NCBI RefSeq assembly: GCF_014197855.1
Contig: NZ_JACIGJ010000012.1
Location: forward strand, 62,001-126,000
Source of the DNA: Roseospira marina
Lineage (GTDB): Bacteria; Pseudomonadota; Alphaproteobacteria; Rhodospirillales; Rhodospirillaceae
Reading direction: 5' to 3'
Length of the DNA stretch: 64,000 bases
In this document: positions 51,146 to 60,111 of the stretch, piece after piece
How positions within the stretch are numbered: position 1 is the first letter of the stretch
Layout: the number at the start of each line of letters is the position of its first letter
Notes under the pieces: generated by a model
What the model saw: the letters and a program-made list of their open reading frames with translations, nothing else
Databases searched by the model: none
Told to the model about the DNA's origin: nothing
Translations under genes and position numbers: made by a program

Positions 51146-52369
51146 TTACGCGGCGTCGGTGCGGCGCACCGCCAGCACGGCGTTCAGGCCACCGAAGGCG
51201 AAGCTGTTCGACAGCGCCACCCGCACGGCGCCCTCGCGCCCGGTGCCGGTGACCACGTCCAGCGGACAGGCCGGGTCCAGCTCCGTCAGGTTGAGCGTCG
51301 GCGGCACGTAGGCGTCCTGCAGCGCCACGACGGCGGCCACCAGTTCCAGGCCACCGGCCGCGCCCAGGGCGTGGCCGTGGAAGGATTTGGTCGACGTGAC
51401 CGACACGGCGTCCGTCCGGTCACCGAAGACCGTCCGGATCACCTTGGCCTCGGTGGCGTCGTTGGCCGTGGTCGCGGTGCCGTGAGCGTTGATGTGGTCC
51501 ACATCCCCGGGCGCGAGACCCGCATCGTCCAGGCAGGCCTGCACCGCGCGCGCCGCGCCCTCGACCGAGGGAAACGTAATGTCGCCCGCGTCGGCCGACA
51601 TGCCGAACCCGATCATCTCCGCCTGAATCGGCACGCCGCGCGCCACGGCATCGTCCCAGCGCTCCAGCACGAACACCCCGGCGCCCTCGCCGATCACCAT
51701 GCCGGTGCGATCCTTGCTGAACGGCCGACAGGTGTCGCGGGAGACGACGCGCAGCGCTTCCCAGGCCTTCAGGTTGCCGAAGTTCACCAAGGCGTCGCTG
51801 CCGCCCACCACGGCGCGGTCCACCATACCGCTGCGCACCATATGGAAGCCCAGCCCGATGGCGTGGTTGGCGGTGGCGCAGGCGCTGGTGACGGCGAAGG
51901 CGGGACCGGTGATGCCGTGCGCCATGGTGATCTGGCTGCACGCCGCGTTGCCCATGGCGCGCGGCACGGTGAACGGATTGACGCGGTTCTTGCCCTCTTT
52001 GTAGAGACGCGCGAACCCCTCCTGAAACGTCGAAATACCAGCCCCACCCGTCCCGACGATGCAGGCGGTCCGCGCCGCCATCGCGGGATCGGCGCGGAAA
52101 TCCAGCCCGGCCATGGCGATGGCTTCGTCGGCGGCGGCGAGCCCGTACTGGGCGAACGGGTCCAGCAGAGCCAAGCGATCCTTGCCGAACCGGGCCAGCC
52201 CGTCAAAGGCGCGCACCTGCCCGACCACCGAAATGCCCTTGGGGACCTCGTCCATCCCTTCGGGGGCGGCCAGACCGCCCGCGTGGGTGTGAAGGGCACG
52301 GCGGAAGGTCTCGACGTCGTTCCCGATCGCGGAAACAACGCCCATGCCGGTGATGGCGACGCGGGTCAT
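51146..52369 (-). CDS. Beta-ketoacyl-ACP synthase (FabF/KAS II family)
   Basis: 407 residues. Thiolase fold with catalytic Cys164 (TSACATANHAIG), His296 (NAHGTAT) and His333 (KSFHGHALGAAGG). Opens VAITGMGVVSAIGNDVETFR and ends NSFAFGGLNAVLAVRR. Encoded directly after an ACP gene and an LpxD homologue, so it is probably a dedicated elongating enzyme for a special acyl chain rather than housekeeping FabF. ATG 52369 chosen over an upstream extension. Confidence 0.9.
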   Translation of the reverse strand: MTRVAITGMGVVSAIGNDVETFRRALHTHAGGLAAPEGMDEVPKGISVVGQVRAFDGLARFGKDRLALLDPFAQYGLAAADEAIAMAGLDFRADPAMAARTACIVGTGGAGISTFQEGFARLYKEGKNRVNPFTVPRAMGNAACSQITMAHGITGPAFAVTSACATANHAIGLGFHMVRSGMVDRAVVGGSDALVNFGNLKAWEALRVVSRDTCRPFSKDRTGMVIGEGAGVFVLERWDDAVARGVPIQAEMIGFGMSADAGDITFPSVEGAARAVQACLDDAGLAPGDVDHINAHGTATTANDATEAKVIRTVFGDRTDAVSVTSTKSFHGHALGAAGGLELVAAVVALQDAYVPPTLNLTELDPACPLDVVTGTGREGAVRVALSNSFAFGGLNAVLAVRRTDAA

Positions 52370-52456
52370 AGGGTGGGAATCCCGTTCGGAGGACGCGGGG
52401 AAAACACCGCGCGGCACGATGCGGTCCGATCGGCGGGCCGGGAGTGCCGCGCGCGG

Positions 52457-52708
52457 TCAGCCCTGCTTTTCGACTTCGGCGGCGACGGCGTCGATGATGT
52501 CGCCGAGCGTTTCGAAATCGCTGTCCATGGTGTTGGCGTTGTAGGGGACCTCGATATCAAACTCTTCCTCGACCGCGAACACGATCTCGACGAAGTCGAG
52601 GGAAGAGATTTCCAGGTCCTTGATTCGGGCGTCACGGCTCAGCCGGTCGCGGGTCAGCTCGGTCTTGTCGACGACGATGTCGTAGATCTTCTGCTCCAGA
52701 TCGCTCAT
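52457..52708 (-). CDS. Specialised acyl carrier protein
   Basis: 83 residues, acidic, four-helix ACP pattern: IYDIVVDKTELTRDRLSRDA, the attachment region DLEISSLDFVEIVFAVEEEF, and the last helix. The phosphopantetheine serine is S36 in S-S-L; most ACPs have D-S-L, so the preceding Asp is replaced by Ser. Neighbouring ketosynthase and LpxD homologue suggest an AcpXL-like role in lipid A or another unusual acyl transfer. Confidence 0.88.
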   Translation of the reverse strand: MSDLEQKIYDIVVDKTELTRDRLSRDARIKDLEISSLDFVEIVFAVEEEFDIEVPYNANTMDSDFETLGDIIDAVAAEVEKQG

Positions 52709-52799
52709 GGTGTCCGCCCGTTGTGGTCTTGGTCTTTGTTTTAAATCCGTGTCCGCCCGAGGGCCGGTATGCTCTCCGCGCGCCCCGCCGCACCGGCGG

Positions 52800-53882
52800 T
52801 CAGTTCCGCCCCGCCGCGGCGGCGGCCTTCAGGGCCTTCACGTCGCGGAACAGGTGTTTCAAACGGCCGGTCAGCATCAGCATCTCGAACGCGCGCTCCC
52901 GCTCGACCGCCGGGGTTCCGGCGTAGACCGCGCGGCCTTTCAGCGACTGGCCCACGCCGCTGCCCGCCGCCACCACGGCGTCGTCGCCGATGGTCACATG
53001 GTCCGCCACGCCGACACGGCCGGCGAGCACGACGCGGTCGCCGATGACCGCACTGCCGGCGACTCCGGTCTGACCGCAAATCATGCAGTGCGACCCGACG
53101 GTGACGTTATGCCCGATCAGGACGAGGTCGTCGATCTTGGTGTGATCGCCGACGCGGGTATCGCTGAGCGTACCACGGTCGAGGCAGGCGTTGGCGCCGA
53201 CCTCGACATGATCGCCCAGGGTCACGGCGGCCAGCGAATAAATGCGGACGAGGCCCTGGTTGGTGGCCTCGACGCGCCCGCTTTCCTTGGCGCTTTCGAC
53301 GCTGCCCTTCTCCGGCGTGACGAAGCTGAAGCCGTCAGCGGCCAGGCTCGCGTTGTGATGCAGGATGACGTGCGATCCGATGGTGCAGCCGGCGCCGATG
53401 CGCACACCCGCATGGATCAGCCCGTTCGGCCCGATGCGCACCCCGGCCCCGATGGTCACATGGGATCCGATGGCCGTGCCCGCACCGATCTCCGCCCCGG
53501 CCGCGATGTGGACGAAGGGGCCGACGGCCACGCCCTCGCCCAGGACGACCCCGTCCTCGATCACGGCGCTGGGATGGATGCCCGGCGCCACCGGCGGCGG
53601 CGGGGCAAACGCCGCCGTCAGGCCCGCCATGGCCAGCCGGGGCCGGCCCACGCCCAGGATCGCGCCCACCGCGCCCTCGGGCACCGCATCGACCGCGTCC
53701 GCGGCGACCACGGCGACCCGCGCCGGGCTGTCCGCCAACAACGGCAGCAGAGCGGGGTCCATGGCGATGGCCACGTCCTCCGGTCGGCGCGCCTCACGCG
53801 GATGGCAGGGGCGCAGGACGGGCAGGGTTCCGTCCCCGTGCAGGGGGACGTCCAGCAGGGCGGCCAGATCGGCGGCGTTCAT
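52800..53882 (-). CDS. lpxD: LpxD-family UDP-3-O-acylglucosamine N-acyltransferase
   Basis: 360 residues. N-terminal uridine-binding domain (~1-105, PCHPREARRPEDVAIAMDPA) and a left-handed beta-helix of hexapeptide repeats (GIHPSAVIEDGVVLGEGVAV to VGVADHVTIGDDAVVAAGSG). Catalytic histidine in KIDDLVLIGHNVTVG; LAADGFSFV is the LpxD acyl-channel segment. It transfers a 3-hydroxyacyl chain from ACP in lipid A synthesis. Here it is next to a special ACP and ketosynthase rather than lpxA/fabZ, so it may be a second copy with a different acyl donor. Confidence 0.87.
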   Translation of the reverse strand: MNAADLAALLDVPLHGDGTLPVLRPCHPREARRPEDVAIAMDPALLPLLADSPARVAVVAADAVDAVPEGAVGAILGVGRPRLAMAGLTAAFAPPPPVAPGIHPSAVIEDGVVLGEGVAVGPFVHIAAGAEIGAGTAIGSHVTIGAGVRIGPNGLIHAGVRIGAGCTIGSHVILHHNASLAADGFSFVTPEKGSVESAKESGRVEATNQGLVRIYSLAAVTLGDHVEVGANACLDRGTLSDTRVGDHTKIDDLVLIGHNVTVGSHCMICGQTGVAGSAVIGDRVVLAGRVGVADHVTIGDDAVVAAGSGVGQSLKGRAVYAGTPAVERERAFEMLMLTGRLKHLFRDVKALKAAAAAGRN

Positions 53883-53977
53883 CAATACGGTCCAAGGTCG
53901 ACGGGGGAAAAAGACACCTCGACCATAGAGACTCGACCGCCCCAGGGCAATGCTCGCGCCCGCCCTCTGCCCCGCCT

Positions 53978-55228
53978 CTAGTCGAGCGCCAGCAGCACCC
54001 CTTTCAGATAGGCCGTTTCGGGCAGCGCGGGATGCAGCGGGTGGTCCAGCGCGGCGCCGGTCTGGGCCAGGATGCGGGCGTTCCGCTCCGCCTGGGTCAC
54101 CCCGCGCGTGACCTCCGCCAGGAAGCGGTCGGCCGGCATGTTGTGGGAGCAGGAGGCCGCGAACAGAACCCCGCCCGGCTCCACCAGCGCGGCCGCCATG
54201 CGGGCCATCTTGCGGTAGCCCTTGGCGCCGGTCGCCAGATCCTTGCGCGCCTTGACGAAGCTGGGCGGATCGCACACCACCACGCCGAAGCGCCGGCCCT
54301 CCCGCGCAAACTCCGCCATCACCGCGAAAGCATCGCCCTGGCGCGTCTCGACCCGGTCGCCCACGCCCGTTTCGGCGGCGGCCTCCGCCGCCAGGGTCAG
54401 CGCGGGCGCGGCCGAGTCCACGCAGAGCACCGAGGTCGCCCCCGCCGCCGCGCCGGCCAGCCCGAAGCCGCCGGCGTGGCTGAACACGTCCAGCACCGTC
54501 CGCCCCTTGGACAGCCGGGCCACCAGGGCGTGGTTGTCGCGCTGGTCGAAGTACCAGCCCGTTTTCTGGCCGCCGGTCAGGTCGGCGCGGTAGGTCACCC
54601 CGTTCTGCCGCACGGCCACCGGCCCGTCCGGCACGGTACCGTGAGTCCGCACACCCGCCACCGGCAGGCCATCAAGCGCGCGGCCGCCGGTGTCGTCGCG
54701 GATCACGACGCCCTCGGGCTTCACCACGGAGTCGAGCGCCTCCAGCACCTGGGGCAGCAGGCGGTCCATGCCGGCGCTGTTGGCCTGGACGACACAATAC
54801 CGGTCGAACCGGTCGATGATCAGACCGGGCAGGCCGTCCGCCTCCGCATGCGCCAGCCGATAGAACGGACCATCCACCAAAGCCTCGCGCAGAGTGCGGG
54901 CGTGGTGCAGACGCTCCGCGATCAGGGCCGTGGTCACCGCGACGTCGGGCTGGGGCGCCAGTACGCGCAGGGCAATCAGGGAGTGCGGATTGAACAGCGC
55001 GGTCGCCAGGGGCTCGTCGCCCGCGTCCTGCACCGTGACCACCGTGCCGGGCGGCAGCGCCTTGGCCGCCGGGGTCATCTCCACTTCGTTGGAGTAGACC
55101 CAGGGATGGCCGCGCCGCAGCCGCTTCGACTGCCCGGCCTTCAGCACCACGCGCGGATGGGGCGGCTGGGCCGGGTCGAACGCGGGCGTCGTCTCGATCG
55201 CGTCGGCGGGGGAGATGTCGGCGGTCAT
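53978..55228 (-). CDS. rlmI: 23S rRNA methyltransferase, RlmI family
   Basis: 416 residues. N-terminal PUA domain (VVLKAGQSKRLRRGHPWVYS), EEHB domain (YRLAHAEADGLPGLIIDRFD) and a Rossmann methyltransferase domain: GQKTGWYFDQRDNHALVARL, VLDVFSHAGGFGLAGAAAGA (SAM motif I), VVCDPPSFVKARKDL (motif IV), AASCSHN. E. coli RlmI makes m5C1962 in 23S rRNA. The CDPPSF and CSHN motifs match. 32 bases downstream of the thiE-like gene on the same strand. Confidence 0.9.
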   Translation of the reverse strand: MTADISPADAIETTPAFDPAQPPHPRVVLKAGQSKRLRRGHPWVYSNEVEMTPAAKALPPGTVVTVQDAGDEPLATALFNPHSLIALRVLAPQPDVAVTTALIAERLHHARTLREALVDGPFYRLAHAEADGLPGLIIDRFDRYCVVQANSAGMDRLLPQVLEALDSVVKPEGVVIRDDTGGRALDGLPVAGVRTHGTVPDGPVAVRQNGVTYRADLTGGQKTGWYFDQRDNHALVARLSKGRTVLDVFSHAGGFGLAGAAAGATSVLCVDSAAPALTLAAEAAAETGVGDRVETRQGDAFAVMAEFAREGRRFGVVVCDPPSFVKARKDLATGAKGYRKMARMAAALVEPGGVLFAASCSHNMPADRFLAEVTRGVTQAERNARILAQTGAALDHPLHPALPETAYLKGVLLALD

Positions 55229-55260
55229 GGGTCACGATCCTTTCATGGGGTCGGCGGGTC

Positions 55261-55929
55261 TTACACCCGATGGCCCGGTGCCGCCCACCCCGAAACCGCC
55301 GCCAGTCCGACAACGCAGCCCGGCGGAAGGCGGCGGGCGGTCACGGCGGTGATCCCGCCCAGCGCCACCAGCGGCAGGCCAGCGCGGGCCGCCAGCCGTG
55401 CAAACCGCACGGGTCCCAGCACGGGCGCGCCGGGGTGGCTGGCGGTCGGGAACACGGGCGACAGCACGGCCACATCCGCACCCAGGGCACGGGCGCGGGC
55501 CAGCGCGCGGGGGCCGTGGGCGGCGACGCAGAGCCAGCGCGGCCGGCCGGCGCGATGCCAGAGCAACAGGGGCGCCAGAATACCGTGACGCGCCAGTCCC
55601 TCCGGCAGATGGAGCCCGTCCGCCCCCAGAACAACCGCCCGCCGCGCATCGCCCGCGACCAACAGGCGCACACCGAGACGGCGGGTGAGCCGGCGCAACA
55701 CCCGCCCCTGGCGCTCGGCCCCCGCCCGATCCAGGCCGTACGGCCGCCACAGCAGCGCCGCGCCCCGGGGCATCCGCGCCAGCATCGGCCCAGGGTCGGG
55801 CAGCCGGACCGGATCGCTGACCAGCCAGGCGCGCGGCAACGCCCCCCCCTCCGGCGCACGGGCCGGCTTCAAGCGGGCCGCGGCTCTTGCTAGGGTATCC
55901 GCCGACGCCATGTGAGTGTGTATCGTCAC
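55261..55929 (-). CDS. Thiamine-phosphate synthase/TenI-like protein
   Basis: 222 residues. TIM-barrel pattern with ARAAARLKPARA leader, LLVAGDARRAVVLGADGLHL (the D-x4-A-x3-GA-GVHL motif), CVAAHGPRALARARALGADV (the S-H motif as A-A-H), VAVLSPVFPTASHPGAPVLG (SPVF-T-SKP as SPVFPTASHPG) and LPLVALGGITA. Substitutions at the phosphate-binding lysine region suggest a TenI-type regulator/isomerase or a divergent ThiE. GTG 55929 or ATG 55911 could be the start. Divergent from yggS. Confidence 0.72.
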   Translation of the reverse strand: MTIHTHMASADTLARAAARLKPARAPEGGALPRAWLVSDPVRLPDPGPMLARMPRGAALLWRPYGLDRAGAERQGRVLRRLTRRLGVRLLVAGDARRAVVLGADGLHLPEGLARHGILAPLLLWHRAGRPRWLCVAAHGPRALARARALGADVAVLSPVFPTASHPGAPVLGPVRFARLAARAGLPLVALGGITAVTARRLPPGCVVGLAAVSGWAAPGHRV

Positions 55930-55983
55930 GCGCTCTCCCTATCCCTCCATCGGATCCCTAATCCTTTCACCGGACCATTCACC

Positions 55984-56694
55984 GTGACCGCTTCGCAGAC
56001 CACCGCCGACACCTGTCCCGACATCGCCGCCAATCTGGCCGCTGTCCAGGCCGAAATCGCCACCGCCGCCCGCGACGCCGACCGCGACCCGGCCACCGTG
56101 ACCCTGGTCGCGGTCTCCAAGACCCATGGGCCGGAGCGCGCCGAGGCCGCCCTGACGGCCGGGCACCGGGTGTTCGGCGAAAACCGGGTGCAGGAGGCGC
56201 AGTCGAAATGGCCCGCCCTGCGGGAACGGGTCCCGGACCTGGAGCTGCATCTGATCGGTCCGCTTCAATCCAACAAGGCCGCCGACGCGGTTGCCCTGTT
56301 CGACGTCATCGAAAGCGTGGACCGGCCCAAGCTGGCCGCCGCCCTGTCCCGGGAGATGGAGCGGCAGGGGCGCCGGCCGACTTGCCTGATCCAGGTCAAC
56401 ACCGGCGAAGAGCCGCAGAAGGCCGGCATCGTCCCCACGGAAGCCGATGCCTTCATCGCACACTGCCGCGACGACCTGGGCCTACCGGTCACCGGGGTCA
56501 TGTGCATTCCGCCCGCCGACGAGGAGCCCGCGCCCCACTTCGCCCTGCTGCGTCAGATCGCCCGCCGCAACGGGCTGGATGTGGTGTCGATGGGCATGAG
56601 CGGCGATTTCGCCATCGCCGTCGGCCAGGGCGCCACCCACGTCCGCGTCGGCACCGCCATCTTCGGCACCCGGCCGAAACCGCCAGCGCCCTGA
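55984..56694 (+). CDS. yggS: YggS-family PLP homeostasis protein
   Basis: 236 residues from GTG 55984 (E. coli YggS 234). PLP-lysine in LVAVSKTHGPERAEAAL, then FGENRVQEAQSKW, LHLIGPLQSNKAADAVALFD, IESVDRPKLA, CLIQVNTGEEPQKAG, VSMGMSGDFAIAVGQGATHV and RVGTAIFG, all family signatures. It binds pyridoxal phosphate and buffers its level. An upstream ATG at 55912 would overlap the divergent gene and is unlikely. Confidence 0.92.
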   Translation: MTASQTTADTCPDIAANLAAVQAEIATAARDADRDPATVTLVAVSKTHGPERAEAALTAGHRVFGENRVQEAQSKWPALRERVPDLELHLIGPLQSNKAADAVALFDVIESVDRPKLAAALSREMERQGRRPTCLIQVNTGEEPQKAGIVPTEADAFIAHCRDDLGLPVTGVMCIPPADEEPAPHFALLRQIARRNGLDVVSMGMSGDFAIAVGQGATHVRVGTAIFGTRPKPPAP

Positions 56695-56828
56695 CCGGGG
56701 CGCCCCGCCCCGATCGCCCCGGATCGGGGTCCCCTGGGCCGGGTTGGCACGCCGACCGGGCCCGTGCACACTAGCCCCAACCAAGCCGCGTCGAAAGAGC
56801 GCGGGATTCGACAGGGGAGAGGCGCACC

Positions 56829-58982
56829 ATGGGGCAGGCACCCGGGACGGCGAGTCCGGACGATCACGGCCATGAGACCGAGGTGGGCGAGGTCAGCACC
56901 ATCGCCCGGCCGCTGCGGGGGCCGCTGCGGCACGCCGTGTTCGCCATCGGGGTCGTGACCGCCGTCACCCACATCTACCTCAACACCTTCGGCACCATGG
57001 CGGAGCTGCGGTTCGCCGCTCTGCACTTCGGCCTGTTCGGCCTGATGTGCGCCCTGCTCTACCCCCTGTTCCCGGCCCGGACCCGTGCAACGCGCCGCGT
57101 CGTGCTGGGCGTGGACGTGGTTCTCGGCGTGCTGTGCCTGCTGACCACGGCCTATCTGTTCCTGTTCGAGGACGCGTTCTACGACCGGGGCATGAGCTTC
57201 GATACCTGGGACTGGATCGTCTCCGGCGTGGCGCTGCTGCTGGCGATGGAGTTCGCGCGCCGCTCCTCCGGCTGGCTGATCCCGATCCTGATCGTCCTCT
57301 CCCTCAGTTACGCCATCCTTTGGGGCCCCTGGGTGGACGGGGTGTTCCACTTCTCCGGCCTGTCCGCCGAAGTGATGATGATGCGGACCTACTTCACCGG
57401 GGACGGCCTGTACGGCCCCATCGCCCGCATCAGCTATTCCTACGTCGCCATGTTCATCCTCTTCGGGGCGTTCCTGGTACGCTCCGGCGCGGGCGATTTC
57501 ATCATCGATCTGGCCCGCTGCGCCGCCGGGCGGTTCGTCGGCGGCCCGGGGCTGGTGGCGGTGTTCGGCTCCGGGCTGATGGGCTCGATCTCCGGCTCCG
57601 CCGTCGCCAACACCATGAGCACCGGCGTCATCACCATCCCCCTCATGAAAAAGGCCGGCTATCCGCCCCGCTTCGCCGCCGGGGTGGAGGCCGCCGCGTC
57701 CACCGGCGGACAGATCATGCCGCCGATCATGGGCGCGGGCGCCTTCATCATGGCGAACTACACGCTGGTGCCGTACGTGGACATCGTGGCGCTGTCGGTG
57801 CTGCCGGCGCTGATCTACTTCCTGTCGGTGGCCGCGTTCGTGCGGGTGGAGGCGATCCGCCAGGGCCTGACCGCCCAAACGGCCGAGGACGGCAAGACCC
57901 TGCGGCAGGTCATGAAGGAGGGCTGGCACTTCCTGCTGCCCATCGGGGTGCTGATCGTCCTGCTGATCCAGGGCTTCACGCCCACCTACGCCGCCGGGAT
58001 CTCCATGGGGGCGGTCGTCGTCGCCTCCTGGCTGTCACCGAACCGCATGGGGCCGCGCGCCATCCTGGAGGCGCTGGCGGAGGGCGCGCGCATCGCCACC
58101 ACCATGGCCATCCTGCTGGTCGCCGTCGGGGTGGTGGTCGCGGTCATCGCCACCACGGGCGTCGGCAACACCTTCAGCCTGATGATCAACGACTGGGCCG
58201 GCGGCCAGCTCTGGATCCTGCTGATCCTGATCGCGATCGCCTCCCTGGTGCTGGGCATGGGCCTGCCCGTCACGGCGGCCTACGCCGTGCTCGCCCCGCT
58301 GTCCGCGCCCGCCATCAACGATCTGCTGATGGGCGACCACATCGTGCAGGCCATCGCCGCCGGAACCGTGCCCGAGCCGATGGCCATGACGGTGGGGATG
58401 CTGCTGCCCGACCTGGCGGGCACGCTGGGTCAGCCGATGCCGCTGGCGGAGGCGCAGCAGGTCTGGGCGCAGATCTCCGCGCTGCCCGGGGATTTCACGT
58501 CCGGATTCGCCGGGCAGCTCGTGGACGCCACCACGGTCTCGATGACGCTGCTGGCGGCGCATCTCATCATCTTTTGGCTGTCGCAGGATTCGAACGTGAC
58601 GCCGCCGGTCTGCCTGACCGCCTTCGCCGCCGGGGCCATCGCCGGCACCAAACCCATGGCCACCGGCTTCACCGCCTGGAAGATCGCCAAGGGCCTGTAC
58701 ATCGTGCCGGTGCTGTTCGCCTACACCGCGCTGGTCACGGGCTCCTGGGCCGAACAGCTCGAGATTTTCGTGTTCGCCGTGCTGGGTGTGTATGCCTTCG
58801 CGGGCACGTTCCAGGGCTGCCTCGAAAGCCCCCTGCGCTGGTACGAGCGCCTCGCGACCGGGATCGCCACCGCGCTGCTGCTGTGGCCGCACGGCACGCT
58901 GGCGATCCATCTGACCGGGGCGGCCGTGCTGGCGGCGATGGTGGCGCTGTCCTGGCGGCGGAAGGGGGCTGCGGCGGGGTGA
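56829..58982 (+). CDS. TRAP transporter fused permease (4TM-12TM type)
   Basis: 717 residues with about 17 hydrophobic segments. The N-terminal ~200 residues resemble the fused DctQ part; the rest is DctM-like (GSGLMGSISGSAVANTMSTG, GGQIMPPIMGAGAFIMANYT, LVLGMGLPVTAAYAVLAPLS, DSNVTPPVCLTAFAAGAIAG). Such fused permeases normally pair with TAXI-type receptors, but none is adjacent; the partner must be elsewhere. GGGGAGAGG precedes the ATG. Monocistronic, followed by large hairpins. Confidence 0.92.
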   Translation: MGQAPGTASPDDHGHETEVGEVSTIARPLRGPLRHAVFAIGVVTAVTHIYLNTFGTMAELRFAALHFGLFGLMCALLYPLFPARTRATRRVVLGVDVVLGVLCLLTTAYLFLFEDAFYDRGMSFDTWDWIVSGVALLLAMEFARRSSGWLIPILIVLSLSYAILWGPWVDGVFHFSGLSAEVMMMRTYFTGDGLYGPIARISYSYVAMFILFGAFLVRSGAGDFIIDLARCAAGRFVGGPGLVAVFGSGLMGSISGSAVANTMSTGVITIPLMKKAGYPPRFAAGVEAAASTGGQIMPPIMGAGAFIMANYTLVPYVDIVALSVLPALIYFLSVAAFVRVEAIRQGLTAQTAEDGKTLRQVMKEGWHFLLPIGVLIVLLIQGFTPTYAAGISMGAVVVASWLSPNRMGPRAILEALAEGARIATTMAILLVAVGVVVAVIATTGVGNTFSLMINDWAGGQLWILLILIAIASLVLGMGLPVTAAYAVLAPLSAPAINDLLMGDHIVQAIAAGTVPEPMAMTVGMLLPDLAGTLGQPMPLAEAQQVWAQISALPGDFTSGFAGQLVDATTVSMTLLAAHLIIFWLSQDSNVTPPVCLTAFAAGAIAGTKPMATGFTAWKIAKGLYIVPVLFAYTALVTGSWAEQLEIFVFAVLGVYAFAGTFQGCLESPLRWYERLATGIATALLLWPHGTLAIHLTGAAVLAAMVALSWRRKGAAAG

Positions 58983-59023
58983 GACCCGTGGCGGATGCGT
59001 GGTGACTCATCCGTCAAGCGGCT

Positions 59024-59166
59024 CCGGCCCGCTCCCCCACCCGACCGCCCACGACAGTATTCTTGGGGTGGTCGGGTGGGGGGAGCGGGCCGGCAACGGG
59101 CTTCAACGGTCCTTGTCAAAGACCGTTGGTAAAAGCCCCTACTCCGCCGCGTCGGCGGCGGAGTAG
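59024..59166. terminator. Three consecutive hairpins between convergent genes
   Basis: Stem 1: 59024-59046 with 59070-59093 (23 bp, one bulge). Stem 2: GGGCTT..CAACGGTC (59098-59111) with GACCGTTG..AAGCCC (59121-59138, four-base bulge). Stem 3: CTACTCCGCCGC (59139-59150) with GCGGCGGAGTAG (59155-59166), which contains the cobA stop. Together they fill the space between the fused TRAP permease and cobA and should stop transcription from both sides. Stem 2 has a short T-run on the minus strand within its bulge. Confidence 0.65.
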
Positions 59167-60044
59167 GCGGCACCATGGCCCGTGGCGGGCGGCGCCAGTT
59201 CGGTCGGGTCCCACCAGCACCCCAGTTGCTCGCGCAAACGCACCACCTCGCCGACGACGACGATGGCCGGGGCCTCCACGCCATGGGCGTCCCGGTCGGC
59301 GACCGCCCGGCCAAGGGTCGATGTCACCACCCGGTGCTGCGGCGTGGTGGCGGAGCAGATGAACGCCAGCGGCTCGTCGGGGCTGCGCCCGGCGTCCATG
59401 AGGTGCCCGACGATGATCGGCAGGTGCTTCACCGCCATGTAGATCACCAGCACCGAGGCGCTGCGCGCCAACGCCGGCCAGTCCAGCGTGTCGGGCACCC
59501 GACCCGAGGCGGCATGGCCGGTGATGAAGGCGATGGAGGCGTTGGTGTCCCGCGTCGTGGCCGGGATGCCGGCGTAGGCCAGCCCACCGATGCCCGACGT
59601 GATGCCGGGCACCACGCGGAAGGGCACGTCGGCCTCCACCAGGGCGCGGGCTTCCTCGCCGCCGCGGCCGAAGATGAACGGATCACCGCCCTTCAGGCGC
59701 AAGACCCGCCGTCCGTCCCGCGCCAGCGCGATCAGGCGGTTGCTGATGTCCGGCTGGCTGGCCGAGGGCTTGCCGCCGCGCTTGCCGGCATAAATGATCT
59801 CGGCATCGGAGCGGGCCAGCGCCAGCACGTCCATGTTGACCAGGGCGTCGTGCACGACGACGTCCGCCTGGCCCAGGGCGTGGGCGGCGTGCAGAGTCAG
59901 CAGGCCAGGGTCGCCCGGTCCAGCGCCGACCAGCCAGACCCAGCCAGGCTGGAACGGCGGCAGCGCGAACGGGACGGAGAGACGGACGCGATCGGGCCGG
60001 GGCTCCGTACCGCGCCGGTCGGTCGAAAACGGGGTCGTCGTCAT
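59139..60044 (-). CDS. cobA: Uroporphyrinogen-III C-methyltransferase
   Basis: 301 residues. SUMT signature: WVWLVGAGPGDPGLLTLHAA, ADVVVHDALVNMDVLALARS, IYAGKRGGKPSASQPDI, VLRLKGGDPFIFGRGGEEA, VVPGITSGIGGLAYAGIPAT and VVVGEVVRLREQL. It uses two SAM to make precorrin-2, the branch point to sirohaem and cobalamin. The N-terminal ~35 residues are an unconserved extension. No other cob/cys genes are in the window. Confidence 0.95.
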   Translation of the reverse strand: MTTTPFSTDRRGTEPRPDRVRLSVPFALPPFQPGWVWLVGAGPGDPGLLTLHAAHALGQADVVVHDALVNMDVLALARSDAEIIYAGKRGGKPSASQPDISNRLIALARDGRRVLRLKGGDPFIFGRGGEEARALVEADVPFRVVPGITSGIGGLAYAGIPATTRDTNASIAFITGHAASGRVPDTLDWPALARSASVLVIYMAVKHLPIIVGHLMDAGRSPDEPLAFICSATTPQHRVVTSTLGRAVADRDAHGVEAPAIVVVGEVVRLREQLGCWWDPTELAPPATGHGAAYSAADAAE

Positions 60045-60111
60045 GACCCCCGTTGTACACCCGGGGCCGGGATCGCGCCAAGGCCCGAAACCGGGCGGAA
60101 GGGCCTCGCCC

